Shown here piece by piece: positions 18,063 through 30,824 of a stretch of 64,000 nucleotides of DNA. The position numbers and the translations under genes were made by a program. The stretch lies in contig NZ_VTWH01000003.1 of the NCBI RefSeq assembly GCF_008369445.1, positions 496,001 through 560,000 on the forward strand, read 5' to 3'. Position 1 is the first letter of the stretch. Every line of letters starts with the position of its first letter. Under the pieces are notes generated by a model. That model did not search any database, was not told the DNA's origin, and saw nothing but the letters and a program-made list of their open reading frames with translations. Source of the stretch: Aureimonas fodinaquatilis. GTDB taxonomy: Bacteria; Pseudomonadota; Alphaproteobacteria; Rhizobiales; Rhizobiaceae.

Positions 18063-20267
18063 ATGAGCCAAGCAAGCCAGATGCTGTTCGGTTCGGAAGA
18101 GCCGCAGCGGGCGGTCCCTGTGCTGGTGCCGGTTCCGGCAGACAGACCCTATTCCTATGCTGTCCCTGTTGGCATGGCCGTGGAACCCGGCTCCATTGTT
18201 CAGGTGCCACTGGGCCCAAGGCAGGTTGCAGGAGTGGTGTGGGACGGCGAAACAGAGGTGATCAATCCCGCCAAGCTGCGGGAGATCACCAAGCTGTTCG
18301 ATTGCCCGCCTTTGCAGCCCGCCATGCGTCGCTTCGTTGATTGGGTTGCCGCTTACACATTATCACCGCCGGGCCTGGTTGTGCGGATGGCCTTGCGTGC
18401 GCCTGCAGCATTTGACCCGGAGCCGATGATGGAAGGGTTCAGGTTCGCCGGTGTTTCACCCGAGCGCATAACGCCAGCGCGAGCAAGAGCTCTGGAACTG
18501 GCGGCGTCCATGCCGCACTGGACCCGTTCCGGCCTGGCCCATGCCGCGGGCATATCGGCTGCAGTGGTGGATGGGCTGATCAAACATGGCAGTTTCGAAC
18601 CGGTAGCGCTGCCCCCGCATCCAGCAGTTCCACTGCCCGACACCACTTACGGGCGGGCTGAGCTGAATGCCGAGCAGATCAGCGTCGCGGATAGTCTGCG
18701 TGCCGCAACCGTTAACGCGGATTACGGCGTGACGCTGCTGGAAGGCGTGACCGGGTCCGGCAAAACCGAAGTTTATTTCGAGGCGGTTGCTGCTGCGCTT
18801 GATGCTGGCAGGCAGGTCCTGATTCTCCTGCCCGAAATTGCACTGACACAGGCATTTATCGACAGGTTTCACACGCGCTTTGGCGCGCCGCCCGCAGAAT
18901 GGCATTCAGACATGCCGCCGCGAATGCGCGAAAAAATCTGGCGGCAGGCGGCCGAAGGCCGCGTGCGGGTGGTTGCCGGTGCGCGTTCGGCACTGTTTCT
19001 GCCGTTTCGTGAGCTGGGTCTGGTCATTGTCGATGAGGAGCACGACCCGGCCTACAAACAGGAAGAGCGGACTTTCTATCACGCACGGGATATGGCGGTT
19101 GTGCGGGCCTCTCTTGAGAAAGTGCCGGTGATACTGGCGTCGGCTACGCCATCCGTGGAAAGCCGGGTGAATGCTTCACAAGGCCGTTACGAGCATTTGC
19201 GCCTGCAATCCCGCTACGAGGAGGCAGCTTTGCCAGACTTGTCGCTGGTGGACCTGCGGCGGCATCCGCCCGCGCGCGGACGTTTTGTTTCTCCTGTATT
19301 GCTGACCGCGATTGAGCAGACCGTGGCACGGGGCGAGCAGGCATTGCTGTTCCTGAACCGGCGAGGATACTCACCTCTGACATTGTGCCGCGCGTGCGGA
19401 TACCGGTTTCACTGCCAGCAATGTTCGACATGGCTGGTGGATCATCGGCTGCGCGGGCAATTGAGCTGCCATCACTGCGGCCACACTGAAAAGCGCCCGG
19501 AATCCTGCCCGGAATGCGGGACAATGGACCACCTTGTGGCATGCGGGCCGGGCGTTGAAAGAATCGCCGAGGAAATGCTGGAGCGGTTTCCCAATTCCCG
19601 CACAGTGCTTCTGTCATCCGACCTGCCCGGCGGGCCGAAGCGGATGCGCCGGGAACTGGAAGCCATTGCCGATGGCGGGGCAGATATCGTGATTGGCACC
19701 CAATTGGTCGCCAAAGGTCACCATTTTCCGTTGATGACACTGGTCGGCGCAATCGATGCCGATCTTGGGCTTGCCAATGGTGATCCGCGCGCGGCTGAAC
19801 GAACCTTTCAGCTTCTGCATCAGGTGACCGGAAGAGCAGGGCGCTCTGGCCGTGCCAGCCGCGGCCTGATTCAAACCTGGCAGCCGGAGCATCCGGTCAT
19901 GCAGGCAATCGCTTCCGGTGATGAAGAGCGATTCTATGAGCGGGAACTGGCAGAGCGGGAAAGAGCGGGTATGCCGCCATTCGGGCGCCTGTCAGCAATT
20001 ATCGTGTCGGCGGCAACCCGGCGCGAGGCGGAAGATTACGGACGCGCGTTGCGGGCCGCAGCTCCCGATGACGGTGGCATTGACGTGCTGGGACCGGCGG
20101 AGGCGCCTTTGGCGGTTCTGCGTGGGCGGCATCGCTTCCGGCTGCTTTGCCAAGGGTCACGACAGGAATCGATGCAGGTTTTTCTGCGCCGCCTGTTCGC
20201 TGCTGCGCCGCGCCCCCGTGGCTCGGTGCAGGTTCAAATTGACGTTGATCCACAAAGTTTCCTGTAA
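18063..20267 (+). CDS. priA: Primosomal replication helicase PriA
   Basis: PriA restarts stalled replication forks. The product (734 residues from ATG 18063; an ATG eight codons upstream is possible) has an N-terminal DNA-binding domain, Walker A GVTGSGKTEV, the DEEH box in VDEEHDPAYKQ, and a cysteine cluster (CRACGYRFHCQQC, then CHHCG and CPECG) that binds two zinc ions between the helicase lobes. In Rhizobiales priA commonly precedes the atpHAGDC operon, as here. Confidence 0.95.
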   Translation: MSQASQMLFGSEEPQRAVPVLVPVPADRPYSYAVPVGMAVEPGSIVQVPLGPRQVAGVVWDGETEVINPAKLREITKLFDCPPLQPAMRRFVDWVAAYTLSPPGLVVRMALRAPAAFDPEPMMEGFRFAGVSPERITPARARALELAASMPHWTRSGLAHAAGISAAVVDGLIKHGSFEPVALPPHPAVPLPDTTYGRAELNAEQISVADSLRAATVNADYGVTLLEGVTGSGKTEVYFEAVAAALDAGRQVLILLPEIALTQAFIDRFHTRFGAPPAEWHSDMPPRMREKIWRQAAEGRVRVVAGARSALFLPFRELGLVIVDEEHDPAYKQEERTFYHARDMAVVRASLEKVPVILASATPSVESRVNASQGRYEHLRLQSRYEEAALPDLSLVDLRRHPPARGRFVSPVLLTAIEQTVARGEQALLFLNRRGYSPLTLCRACGYRFHCQQCSTWLVDHRLRGQLSCHHCGHTEKRPESCPECGTMDHLVACGPGVERIAEEMLERFPNSRTVLLSSDLPGGPKRMRRELEAIADGGADIVIGTQLVAKGHHFPLMTLVGAIDADLGLANGDPRAAERTFQLLHQVTGRAGRSGRASRGLIQTWQPEHPVMQAIASGDEERFYERELAERERAGMPPFGRLSAIIVSAATRREAEDYGRALRAAAPDDGGIDVLGPAEAPLAVLRGRHRFRLLCQGSRQESMQVFLRRLFAAAPRPRGSVQVQIDVDPQSFL

Positions 20268-20389
20268 AACCCGGGCAAAGTTTCCAGTAACAACAAGGTG
20301 AATGCGTCTATAAGTCCGGACCATGTGCGCCGGACTGCCGGCAAGCGATTCGCATTTTCAGCCTCAGCAAATTGTCAGGTCACGCCAAC

Positions 20390-20779
20390 ATGCAGTTCTC
20401 ATTGCCACTTACCAACGCAGACTGGATGCCGCTTATTGCGGCGCTTGCAACATTCATCGTCGGACTGGTGATCATGATCATGCCCCGGCAGGCGCAACGG
20501 CTTGCCGGACTTGAGCCTGCAGCCGGGAGCGGAGGGCAGTTGCGCGGCTCTGTAGGCGGGTTTCATGCCGGTGCGGGGTTTGCAGCGCTGCTGTTTTACG
20601 ATCAGCCGATTGTGCAGATCGTGCTTGGTCTTGCATGGGCCAGCGCGACCATGGGCCGCCTGCTTTCCATTGTGGCTGATTCTGGGGTCAGCGCTCGCAG
20701 CGCGACTATCCTGCTTTTCAATATCGCTCTGACGGTGCTGTTTATGGGGCCGTTTTTCGGATTTGCGCCCGCTGGCTGA
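20390..20779 (+). CDS. Small integral membrane protein, possibly DUF4345-like
   Basis: The 130-residue protein has about four hydrophobic segments: LIAALATFIVGLVIMIM, a glycine-rich GGFHAGAGFAALLFY, IVQIVLGLAWASATMGRLL and ILLFNIALTVLFMGPFF. The loop GQLRGSVGGFHAG and the MGRLLSIV segment resemble DUF4345 membrane proteins, but I assign the family only tentatively. It lies between priA and atpH. ATG at 20390 is chosen over a TTG six codons upstream. Confidence 0.7.
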   Translation: MQFSLPLTNADWMPLIAALATFIVGLVIMIMPRQAQRLAGLEPAAGSGGQLRGSVGGFHAGAGFAALLFYDQPIVQIVLGLAWASATMGRLLSIVADSGVSARSATILLFNIALTVLFMGPFFGFAPAG

Positions 20780-20916
20780 AAAAAACCGGCTGAATCATCG
20801 TGAAAGACTGCCCAAACCTATGTTGTCGCGGCCGGATCGCTATGCTAGACGAACGCTCGATTGGAACGGTGAAGCTGCAGAAAGTCGCTTCACTTCAGTC
20901 TCACAAATCTGATTTG

Positions 20917-20951
20917 AATTTCCCTGTACCGGTTTTCACCGAAGGGAAATT
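20917..20951 (+). promoter_or_regulatory. Stem-loop in the atp operon leader
   Basis: AATTTCCCT at 20917 pairs with AGGGAAATT ending at 20951. An inner CGGT-TTTC-ACCG forms a second stem. The structure lies about 30 bases before the atpH start and could affect initiation or mRNA stability. There is no T-run, so it is not a standard terminator. Confidence 0.4.
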
Positions 20952-20979
20952 TGAACATTAGGAAGAAAAGCGGTCGTCC

Positions 20980-23069
<2,090 letters not shown>

Positions 23070-23107
23070 ACTGCCAAAGCGGCGTGAACCGGAGACGCTA
23101 GAGAGAC

Positions 23108-23998
23108 ATGGCTTCGCTTAAAGACTTGCGAAACCGCATTGCCTCGGTGAAGGCGACGCAGAAAATTACCAAGGCCATGCAAATGGTCGCGGCAGCAAAA
23201 CTGCGTCGCGCTCAGGAGGCGGCAGAAGCAGCGCGCCCTTATTCGGAACGCATTGCGTCCGTTCTGGGCAACATTGCGGGTGCCATGGATGGCGGCGAAG
23301 CGCCGGCATTGATGGCTGGTACCGGCAATGACCAGACGCATCTTCTTGTGCTGTTCACCTCTGATCGCGGCCTGTGTGGCGGGTTCAACTCACAGATCGT
23401 CCGCCTGCTGCGTGAGCATGTTCGGCGGCTGGAATCCAGCGGCAAGACAGTGAAGATCGTCACTGTCGGGAAAAAGGGTTACGACCAGATTCGTCGTGAC
23501 CTTTCCAACCGGATTGTTGAGCGCGTTGAATTTGCTGACCCCAAGGCTTCGGGCTTTTCCAACGCAGAGCGTGTTGCCGAAACGGTCATGAACCGCTTTG
23601 CTGCGGGTGAGTATGACGTGGCGACAATTTTCTATTCGGAATTTGTCAACGTGATCACCCAGAAGCCAACGGCCCAGCAGGTTATTCCTGCCAGTCTGCC
23701 GGTTGCTGCTGAAGGTGCTGCGCTCGACGCAAGTGCTGGTGGCGCGCTTTACGAGTATGAGCCTGAACCAGAAGCCATTCTGGAAGAGCTGTTGCCGCGC
23801 AATATCAAGGTGCAGATTTTCCGGGCCTTGCTGGAAAATGCAGCATCTGAGCAAGGCGCCCGCATGAGCGCGATGGACAATGCCACGCGCAATGCCGGTG
23901 ACATGATCAACAAACTGTCGATTTCCTATAACAGGCAGCGGCAGGCGCAGATCACGACCGAACTGATTGAAATTATTGCCGGAGCTGAAGCTCTGTAA
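23108..23998 (+). CDS. atpG: ATP synthase F1 gamma subunit AtpG
   Basis: Gamma is the central rotor shaft. The 296-residue protein has the N-terminal helix [20 protein letters not shown] and the C-terminal helix with [15 protein letters not shown]. It lies between atpA and atpD as in all alphaproteobacterial F1 operons. Confidence 0.97.
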   Translation: MASLKDLRNRIASVKATQKITKAMQMVAAAKLRRAQEAAEAARPYSERIASVLGNIAGAMDGGEAPALMAGTGNDQTHLLVLFTSDRGLCGGFNSQIVRLLREHVRRLESSGKTVKIVTVGKKGYDQIRRDLSNRIVERVEFADPKASGFSNAERVAETVMNRFAAGEYDVATIFYSEFVNVITQKPTAQQVIPASLPVAAEGAALDASAGGALYEYEPEPEAILEELLPRNIKVQIFRALLENAASEQGARMSAMDNATRNAGDMINKLSISYNRQRQAQITTELIEIIAGAEAL

Positions 23999-24005
23999 TT
24001 GGTGA

Positions 24006-25565
<1,560 letters not shown>

Positions 25566-25579
25566 GGCAAACAGGATAT

Positions 25580-25609
25580 GGCATTGAAGGCTGTGCGGTC
25601 TTCAATGCC
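25580..25609 (+). promoter_or_regulatory. Stem-loop between atpD and atpC
   Basis: GGCATTGAAG and CTTCAATGCC form a perfect 10-bp stem with a 10-base loop. A second hairpin (GCAATGC with GCATTGC) lies at 25668-25691, just before the atpC start. Neither has a full T-run. They could lower epsilon expression or protect the upstream mRNA. Confidence 0.5.
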
Positions 25610-25709
25610 TTTCCAGACATCGAGGCGGGGCGCATAGTGTTCTGCACCGCCTTACTTTCGAAACGCTGCAATGCTTTTGTGAAGGCATTGCTTTGAAGGC
25701 AGGCGATCC

Positions 25710-26114
25710 GTGGCTGATAGCTTCAAGTTCGAACTCGTATCTCCTGAGCGGTTGCTTCTTTCGGAGCAGGTGACTGCGGTCATTGCGCCAGGCAGCGAAG
25801 GTTATTTCACGGTCATGGCCCGCCATGCGCCGTTGGTCGTCACGCTCAAGCCGGGCGTTGTGCATGCCACTCTTGCGTCTGGCGGCGAGCGTCGCATTTT
25901 CATTCGCGGTGGTTTCGCTGACATGAACCCGGATGGTTTCACGCTTCTGGCTGAATATGCCGTGGCTGTGGAAGATCTTTCAGCGGCGGAACTGGATCAG
26001 CAGATCAGAAACACCGAGGAAGATGTGGCAGACGCTAACGATGCTGATGCACGCAGCCGGGCAGAAATGCGCTTGGCAGATCTTCACAATGCGCGTGCCG
26101 CTCTGAATCTCTAG
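25710..26114 (+). CDS. atpC: ATP synthase F1 epsilon subunit AtpC
   Basis: Epsilon couples the rotor and can inhibit ATP hydrolysis. The 134-residue protein starts at GTG, and the N-terminal beta sandwich is clear (FKFELVSPERLLLSEQVTAV, GSEGYFTVMARHAPLV). A helical C-terminal part is present. Confidence 0.95.
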   Translation: MADSFKFELVSPERLLLSEQVTAVIAPGSEGYFTVMARHAPLVVTLKPGVVHATLASGGERRIFIRGGFADMNPDGFTLLAEYAVAVEDLSAAELDQQIRNTEEDVADANDADARSRAEMRLADLHNARAALNL

Positions 26115-26174
26115 GCCCCGGGCAGACTGGCGAAAAAGCCTCCGGATGGACTTTCGGACTGAGCATGAATTTCA

Positions 26175-26198
26175 AGCCCGGCAGAAGCCGGGCTTTTT
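26175..26198 (+). terminator. Rho-independent terminator of the atp operon
   Basis: AGCCCGGC and GCCGGGCT pair around AGAA and run into TTTTT. Confidence 0.88.
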
Positions 26199-26223
26199 GC
26201 GTTCATAAATCTCAACAACGCTG

Positions 26224-26742
26224 TCAGGTGGATGGTTCGAGATGGCGAAATTCATCTATGACCTTTGAATAGAGTTCACGCTTGAACGGCACGATGAGCG
26301 ACAGAATGTCATCCATGCTTTTCCAGCCCCACTCTGAGAACTCTGCCATATGGCCACCGGGCGGTGGATTGATCTGCACCTCCGCAGAATTTCCCTCAAA
26401 GCGGAAGGCAAACCATTTCTGCCTCTGGCCCCGAAAACGCCCCTTCAGCGCGATCCCTATCATATGGGAAGGAAGATCATAGGAAATCCATCCGTGCGAC
26501 TCAGCGAGGAGGGAAACCGACCTGATGCCCGTTTCCTCGTACAGCTCGCGCAGCGCTGCCGGCAACGGCTCTTCGCCCTCATCTATTCCACCTTGTGGCA
26601 TCTGCCAAAGGCGTTCTTCGCCGTCCAGTTCACCACTGGGAAGTGCAATTCGCTTACCAGCCCAGACCCTGCCTTCAGAATTCAGCACCATGATGCCTAC
26701 GCAGGGTCTGTAGGGAAGCGTGTTTGGGTCTATTGAGGTCAT
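26224..26742 (-). CDS. rppH: RNA pyrophosphohydrolase RppH
   Basis: RppH removes pyrophosphate from mRNA 5' ends and so starts decay. The 172-residue protein has the Nudix box from [17 protein letters not shown] through YEETGI and the N-terminal [12 protein letters not shown] typical of RppH. It lies downstream of ctpA, facing the atp operon. Confidence 0.94.
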   Translation of the reverse strand: MTSIDPNTLPYRPCVGIMVLNSEGRVWAGKRIALPSGELDGEERLWQMPQGGIDEGEEPLPAALRELYEETGIRSVSLLAESHGWISYDLPSHMIGIALKGRFRGQRQKWFAFRFEGNSAEVQINPPPGGHMAEFSEWGWKSMDDILSLIVPFKRELYSKVIDEFRHLEPST

Positions 26743-26765
26743 CGAAGGTTCCTGAATGCAAAAGA

Positions 26766-26794
26766 AAACCCTTGAAGAAGTTCTTCAAGGGTTT
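26766..26794 (-). terminator. Terminator between ctpA and rppH
   Basis: AAACCCTTGAAGAA and TTCTTCAAGGGTTT are perfect inverted repeats one base apart. T-rich sequence follows on both strands. It would end ctpA transcripts on the minus strand. Confidence 0.75.
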
Positions 26795-26821
26795 GTTTGT
26801 TTCCGAGGCTAAGGGCCTGTC

Positions 26822-28168
26822 TCAGTTCGCAGCAGATTCAGAGTCCTGCTTTGGCGGGAATGCAGCGTGAGTTTTGGTGCCACGCAGCAGTTCCAGCGCA
26901 TATTGCAACTGCAGATCATCCTTGGTTTCCGGCGGTACGTAATCCAGCGAACCGGATCCTTCCTCGCCTTCTTCCGCGCCTTGAATGTGCCCGCGCAGGG
27001 AGGATTCACCGCGCTTCAACTCATCATCAGCAGAAAGCCCCATCTGTGCCCGGATTTCCTCCGGCAGTGGCTGTTCAACCGTGATGTCCGGGTCGATGCC
27101 ACGGCCCTGGATCGAAGAGCCCGATGGGGTGTAATAGAGCGCGGTTGTCAAACGCAGCGAGCCATTCGCCCCGAGGGGGATGATTGTCTGGACCGAGCCT
27201 TTGCCGAATGAGCGTGAACCAACAACTGTCGCGCGGCCTTGATCCTGAAGCGCACCCGCCACAATCTCAGATGCCGAAGCCGAACCGCCATTCACAAGGA
27301 CAACAAGTGGCTTGCCGTCAATATCGTCACCCGTGCGGGCGTTATAGCGCCGTGTCTCTTCCGAATTGCGTCCACGGGTTGAAACGATCTCGCCCTTTTC
27401 CAGGAAGGCGTCGGAAACGCTGACTGCCTCATCCAGCAGGCCGCCCGGGTTGCGCCGCAGATCCAGGATATAGCCCTTCAATTCGTCATCGTTGATCTTT
27501 TCCTTGATGTCGGCAATGGCCTCCTCAAGTCCGATCGTGGTTTGTTCATTGAAGCGCAGAAGCTTGATGTAGCCAACATTGTCTTCAACGGTGTGGCGAA
27601 CGGATGGAACCTTGATCTCGTCGCGCACGATTGTCAGCCGTACAGGCTGCGTGGCGCCTTCGCGAATGATCGTCAGGTCGACCGAGGTTCCGACATCGCC
27701 TTTCATACGGTCGACAGCTTGCGACAGCGTCAAACCGCGCACCTGTTCACCGTCAATTTCCGCAATCATGTCGTTTGCAAGAACGCCGGCCTTGTCAGCG
27801 GGCGTGCCTTCAAAAGGTGAAATGACTTTCACCAATTCGTCTTCCATTGTCACTTCAATACCCAAGCCGCCAAACTGGCCGCGGGTTTCCGTGCGCATAT
27901 CGACGGTCTGTTCCGGGTTCATGTAGCTGGAATGAGGATCAAGCGATGTCAGCATGCCGTTGATGGCACTTTCGATCAGCTTCTGATCATCCGGCTGGTC
28001 GACATATTGGGCCCGGACCCGCTCAAACACATCGCCGAAAATGGCGAGCTGGCGATAGGTGTCAGCCCCTGCGGCATTGGCAGCGCCGGCATGTGGCCCG
28101 ACAAATGCCGTCATGGCCGTTGCACCCAACAGCGCCCCCGCGAAGAGAATGGAGAGCTTACGTATCAT
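26822..28168 (-). CDS. ctpA: Carboxy-terminal processing protease CtpA (S41 family)
   Basis: This periplasmic serine protease trims or degrades envelope proteins. The 448-residue product starts at MIRKLSIL with a signal sequence (about 1-30). A PDZ domain follows (from GLGIEVTMEDELVKVISPF). The catalytic Ser/Lys pair lies in GGSASASEIVAGAL and SFGKGSVQT. The C-terminus is low in complexity, with many Glu and Gly. The upstream EnvC-like gene overlaps its start by about 11 bases. Pairing with EnvC is common in alphaproteobacteria. Confidence 0.94.
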   Translation of the reverse strand: MIRKLSILFAGALLGATAMTAFVGPHAGAANAAGADTYRQLAIFGDVFERVRAQYVDQPDDQKLIESAINGMLTSLDPHSSYMNPEQTVDMRTETRGQFGGLGIEVTMEDELVKVISPFEGTPADKAGVLANDMIAEIDGEQVRGLTLSQAVDRMKGDVGTSVDLTIIREGATQPVRLTIVRDEIKVPSVRHTVEDNVGYIKLLRFNEQTTIGLEEAIADIKEKINDDELKGYILDLRRNPGGLLDEAVSVSDAFLEKGEIVSTRGRNSEETRRYNARTGDDIDGKPLVVLVNGGSASASEIVAGALQDQGRATVVGSRSFGKGSVQTIIPLGANGSLRLTTALYYTPSGSSIQGRGIDPDITVEQPLPEEIRAQMGLSADDELKRGESSLRGHIQGAEEGEEGSGSLDYVPPETKDDLQLQYALELLRGTKTHAAFPPKQDSESAAN

Positions 28169-29663
28169 TCCTAGTCCTTCCAGCTTGCCGCTTGGCCCAC
28201 CAGAGGGCCGGGTCGACCGGTTTGCCATCCTTGCGAAACTCTACGTACAACGCCGGTTCGTCATCAGGCAGCCCGTCATTCCAAATTGCGCTCGCCATAC
28301 GTCGGTCACCCATTCGGGCCACCGGTTCGCCGGCAAGGACGAACTGCTTTATGTTCACATCTATTCGGGCCATTCCCGCCATGACGATATGATAGCCATC
28401 GCCGGCGTTCAGGATCAAGAGGTGACCATAGGACCGAAACGGCCCCGAGTACATTATTTCGGCATCCGCCGGGGTTGTTACAAGGTCTCCGGCAGCCGCT
28501 CGAAAGATCATTCCGGTCGTCGGCCGTCCACCATTGCCCGGTTCGCCAAACATTACAACCGGTTGACCAGACACAGGAGGAAGCAATAAGCCCTTCAATG
28601 TCGAAAATGCGGCATTGACCGGTAATTTTTTCATTGTATGGCGCAACTGGCCAATATTATAGCCATCCGGCGTCAATGCGGCCGTTGCCTGGCTGCCTGA
28701 AGTGGTGCCGAGCACTGCAATCAATGCTTCCATGCTGTCAGCTCTGTTGGCCAGCGCCTCTGCCCGTTTTTCCAGGGCAACCCGTTCATCCGGCATCCTT
28801 GCCTGTCGGCGCTGCTTTTCATTCAGCAGGCTGGTCAGCCTTGCATCCTGCATTTTCTGCCGCAGCAATTGTTGGGAATATTGTCGCTTGTCCGTTTCAA
28901 TACGGACTTTCAGCTCTTGCAGGCGTATCAGATCAGCTTGCAGAATGCGGGTTTGTGTTTCCACACCTGGCAGCAAAGATCCAAGCATGACCGAGCTGCG
29001 CAGAGCGCCCACTGCATCACCCGGCTGAACCAGCAAAGCCGGCGGAGGCGAACGGCCAATGCGTTGCAGCGCGGCGAGCAAGCCAGCAAGCAACTCGCGC
29101 TGGTCGCTCAGGCTGGCGGTCAGTTGTTCTTCCGCCAGGACATTTGCCTCCAGATTCTTCTCCAGCAGCACAACCTGCTCGCGGGCATTTCGAATTTCTG
29201 TGGCGGTTTCCACCAGACGCAGCGCTATGGCTGCGCCATCCTCGCTCAGGGTTGCTGCTTCTGCTTCCAGCCCGCTCATCGTGCTTTGTGTGATGCGAAT
29301 CTGATTGCGAATGTCGTTCAGCTCTGCCTGAAGTCTCAACCGTTGTCCTTCCGGCCCGGAAAGACTGCCAGGCTGAGAAGGCGGGGCTGCCAGCGCATGC
29401 TGTTCCTGAGCCGAAGAGGCAGTGGGCAATGCAGCGAGGGTCAAAATGCAAACAGCGCAGCCGACAGCGCAGCTTTGCAGCCGTTCGGTTAGCCACCGCG
29501 GGGTCCACGCTGCAAGAATCCTGTTTCTCCTGCCATCATCTCGTGCAGGCAGGATAAAAGGTTCGAAATTAAGAATCCATCTATACCGGCGCGGACTGAA
29601 ATTTTGCCCGCCGCTGTGACCCGGATGCGCCTTCAGACCGTTTGGAAACAACCGTCCAGTCAC
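28158..29663 (-). CDS. EnvC-like murein hydrolase activator (degenerate LytM/M23)
   Basis: The protein has a signal-like segment (CAVGCAVCILTLAALP), a long coiled coil (LQAELNDIRNQIRITQ onward) and a C-terminal M23/LytM domain. The zinc ligands of active M23 peptidases are not evident (the strand before the end reads ALYVEFRKDG), so it probably activates amidases as EnvC does. The start is unclear: the only in-frame start codons upstream of the signal are GTG 29663 and TTG 29651. They give about 50 odd residues before the signal. An ATT at 29519 is well placed after AGGAG. The 3' end overlaps the ctpA start. Confidence 0.85.
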   Translation of the reverse strand: MTGRLFPNGLKAHPGHSGGQNFSPRRYRWILNFEPFILPARDDGRRNRILAAWTPRWLTERLQSCAVGCAVCILTLAALPTASSAQEQHALAAPPSQPGSLSGPEGQRLRLQAELNDIRNQIRITQSTMSGLEAEAATLSEDGAAIALRLVETATEIRNAREQVVLLEKNLEANVLAEEQLTASLSDQRELLAGLLAALQRIGRSPPPALLVQPGDAVGALRSSVMLGSLLPGVETQTRILQADLIRLQELKVRIETDKRQYSQQLLRQKMQDARLTSLLNEKQRRQARMPDERVALEKRAEALANRADSMEALIAVLGTTSGSQATAALTPDGYNIGQLRHTMKKLPVNAAFSTLKGLLLPPVSGQPVVMFGEPGNGGRPTTGMIFRAAAGDLVTTPADAEIMYSGPFRSYGHLLILNAGDGYHIVMAGMARIDVNIKQFVLAGEPVARMGDRRMASAIWNDGLPDDEPALYVEFRKDGKPVDPALWWAKRQAGRTRNDT

Positions 29664-29744
29664 CCTGTGGCGCTTTGGCCTTTGTTTTTCTTATTGCCCT
29701 GCCGCTGAAGGAAGTCGCTGTCATCAAACAGACTTCAGGCCTTT

Positions 29745-30227
29745 TCAATTGCGGTGATACGGATGTCCGGAAAGAATCGTGGTTGCCCGGTATAGCTGTT
29801 CGGAAAGAAGAATTCGCGCCAACTGGTGCGGCCAGGTCAGCCGACCAAGTGCCAGAGTGTAACGAGCTTTCTCTTTCAGTTCCGGCAGAAGTCCGTCGGG
29901 TCCGCCAATGATGATGGCAAGATCGCGCAGAGGTTCATCCCGAAAGTCCGCCAGTTGCCGGGCAAATTGTTCCGAGTTCGGCGTTTTGCCGGTTTCGTCC
30001 ATCAACATCAGCGCAGCCTTGTCAGGCGTCGCTGCCAGCAAGCGCTCTGCTTCATCCTTTTTGCGGGCATCAACAGACGCCGAGCGGGATTCCGGGAGTT
30101 CGACAACGCCAGAAAAGTCGAGGCCCAAAGCAGAACCCGACTTTTTCAGTCTGTCCAGATATCGTGCAGCGAGCTCCTGTTCCGGGCCGGCTTTCATACG
30201 CCCGATGGCCAGAATGGTGATTCGCAT
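29745..30227 (-). CDS. rlmH: 23S rRNA (pseudouridine1915-N3)-methyltransferase RlmH
   Basis: RlmH methylates the pseudouridine at 1915 in helix 69 of 23S rRNA. The 160-residue SPOUT protein shows IIGGPDGLLPELKEKA and LGRLTWPHQLARILLSEQLYRA, both family signatures, and the N-terminal ITILAIGRMK. It is downstream of rsfS, with repeat copy 4 between them. Confidence 0.96.
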   Translation of the reverse strand: MRITILAIGRMKAGPEQELAARYLDRLKKSGSALGLDFSGVVELPESRSASVDARKKDEAERLLAATPDKAALMLMDETGKTPNSEQFARQLADFRDEPLRDLAIIIGGPDGLLPELKEKARYTLALGRLTWPHQLARILLSEQLYRATTILSGHPYHRN

Positions 30228-30233
30228 GTGCTA

Positions 30234-30335
30234 CAGCATTTCTCGTTTAAACAGACAGGTTTGAACGGCGGACAATGCGAGCACACAGGAAGCTCAAGCG
30301 TTCAGGCGATATTGCATCGCCTGGCACGGTCTAGT
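30234..30335 (+). repeat. Intergenic repeat family, copy 4
   Basis: It begins CAGCATTTCTCGTTTAAAC, has GGACAATGCGAGC at its centre, and ends CGTTCAGGCGATATTGC followed by ATCGCCTGG, which makes a hairpin. It separates rsfS from rlmH, so their mRNA would carry it in the antisense sense. Confidence 0.65.
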
Positions 30336-30762
30336 GAACCTGCGATTCCTGATCAGCCGCCGACCACATTTTTTCAATATTGTAGAATGAGCGGACTTCC
30401 GGTCTGAAAATGTGGACAATGATATCGCCCGTATCGATCAGCACCCAGTCGCCGTTTTGCAGGCCTTCAACCTTGGCGGACCCAAGCCCGTTTTCTTTCA
30501 TGTCCCGAAGCAGATGATCGGCAACAGCGCTCACATGCCGGTGCGAGCGGCCAGACGCAATGACCATATAATCGGCCAGAGCGGATTTGCCCTTGAGATC
30601 TATGAAAACAATTTCTTCTGCTTTCGAGTCTTCAAGACTGGCAAGTACGAGTTGGATTGCGGTCCTTTCAACCTTCTGGTCGTCGGAGGGCACTTCGGAA
30701 GCAACGTCTGTGACGTCGTTCGTGTCAGGCGCGGGGGTCAGATTCACAGTTCCTTCTTTCAT
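30331..30762 (-). CDS. rsfS: Ribosomal silencing factor RsfS
   Basis: RsfS binds L14 and blocks subunit joining in starved cells. The 144-residue protein has the core from about residue 40: LEDSKAEEIVFIDLKGKSAL, ADYMVIASGRSHRHV, and VLIDTGDIIVHIFRPEVRSF. The ATG at 30762 is chosen; GTG at 30747 lies closer to a GAAGGA and is an alternative, and a longer frame would run into nadD. Confidence 0.93.
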   Translation of the reverse strand: MKEGTVNLTPAPDTNDVTDVASEVPSDDQKVERTAIQLVLASLEDSKAEEIVFIDLKGKSALADYMVIASGRSHRHVSAVADHLLRDMKENGLGSAKVEGLQNGDWVLIDTGDIIVHIFRPEVRSFYNIEKMWSAADQESQVH

Positions 30763-30824
30763 CACGCAATGCTCTATTGTGGGCCAGTTTGGCCTTCGAG
30801 GCAAGTTTCCTGAAGTTGTGGCGT

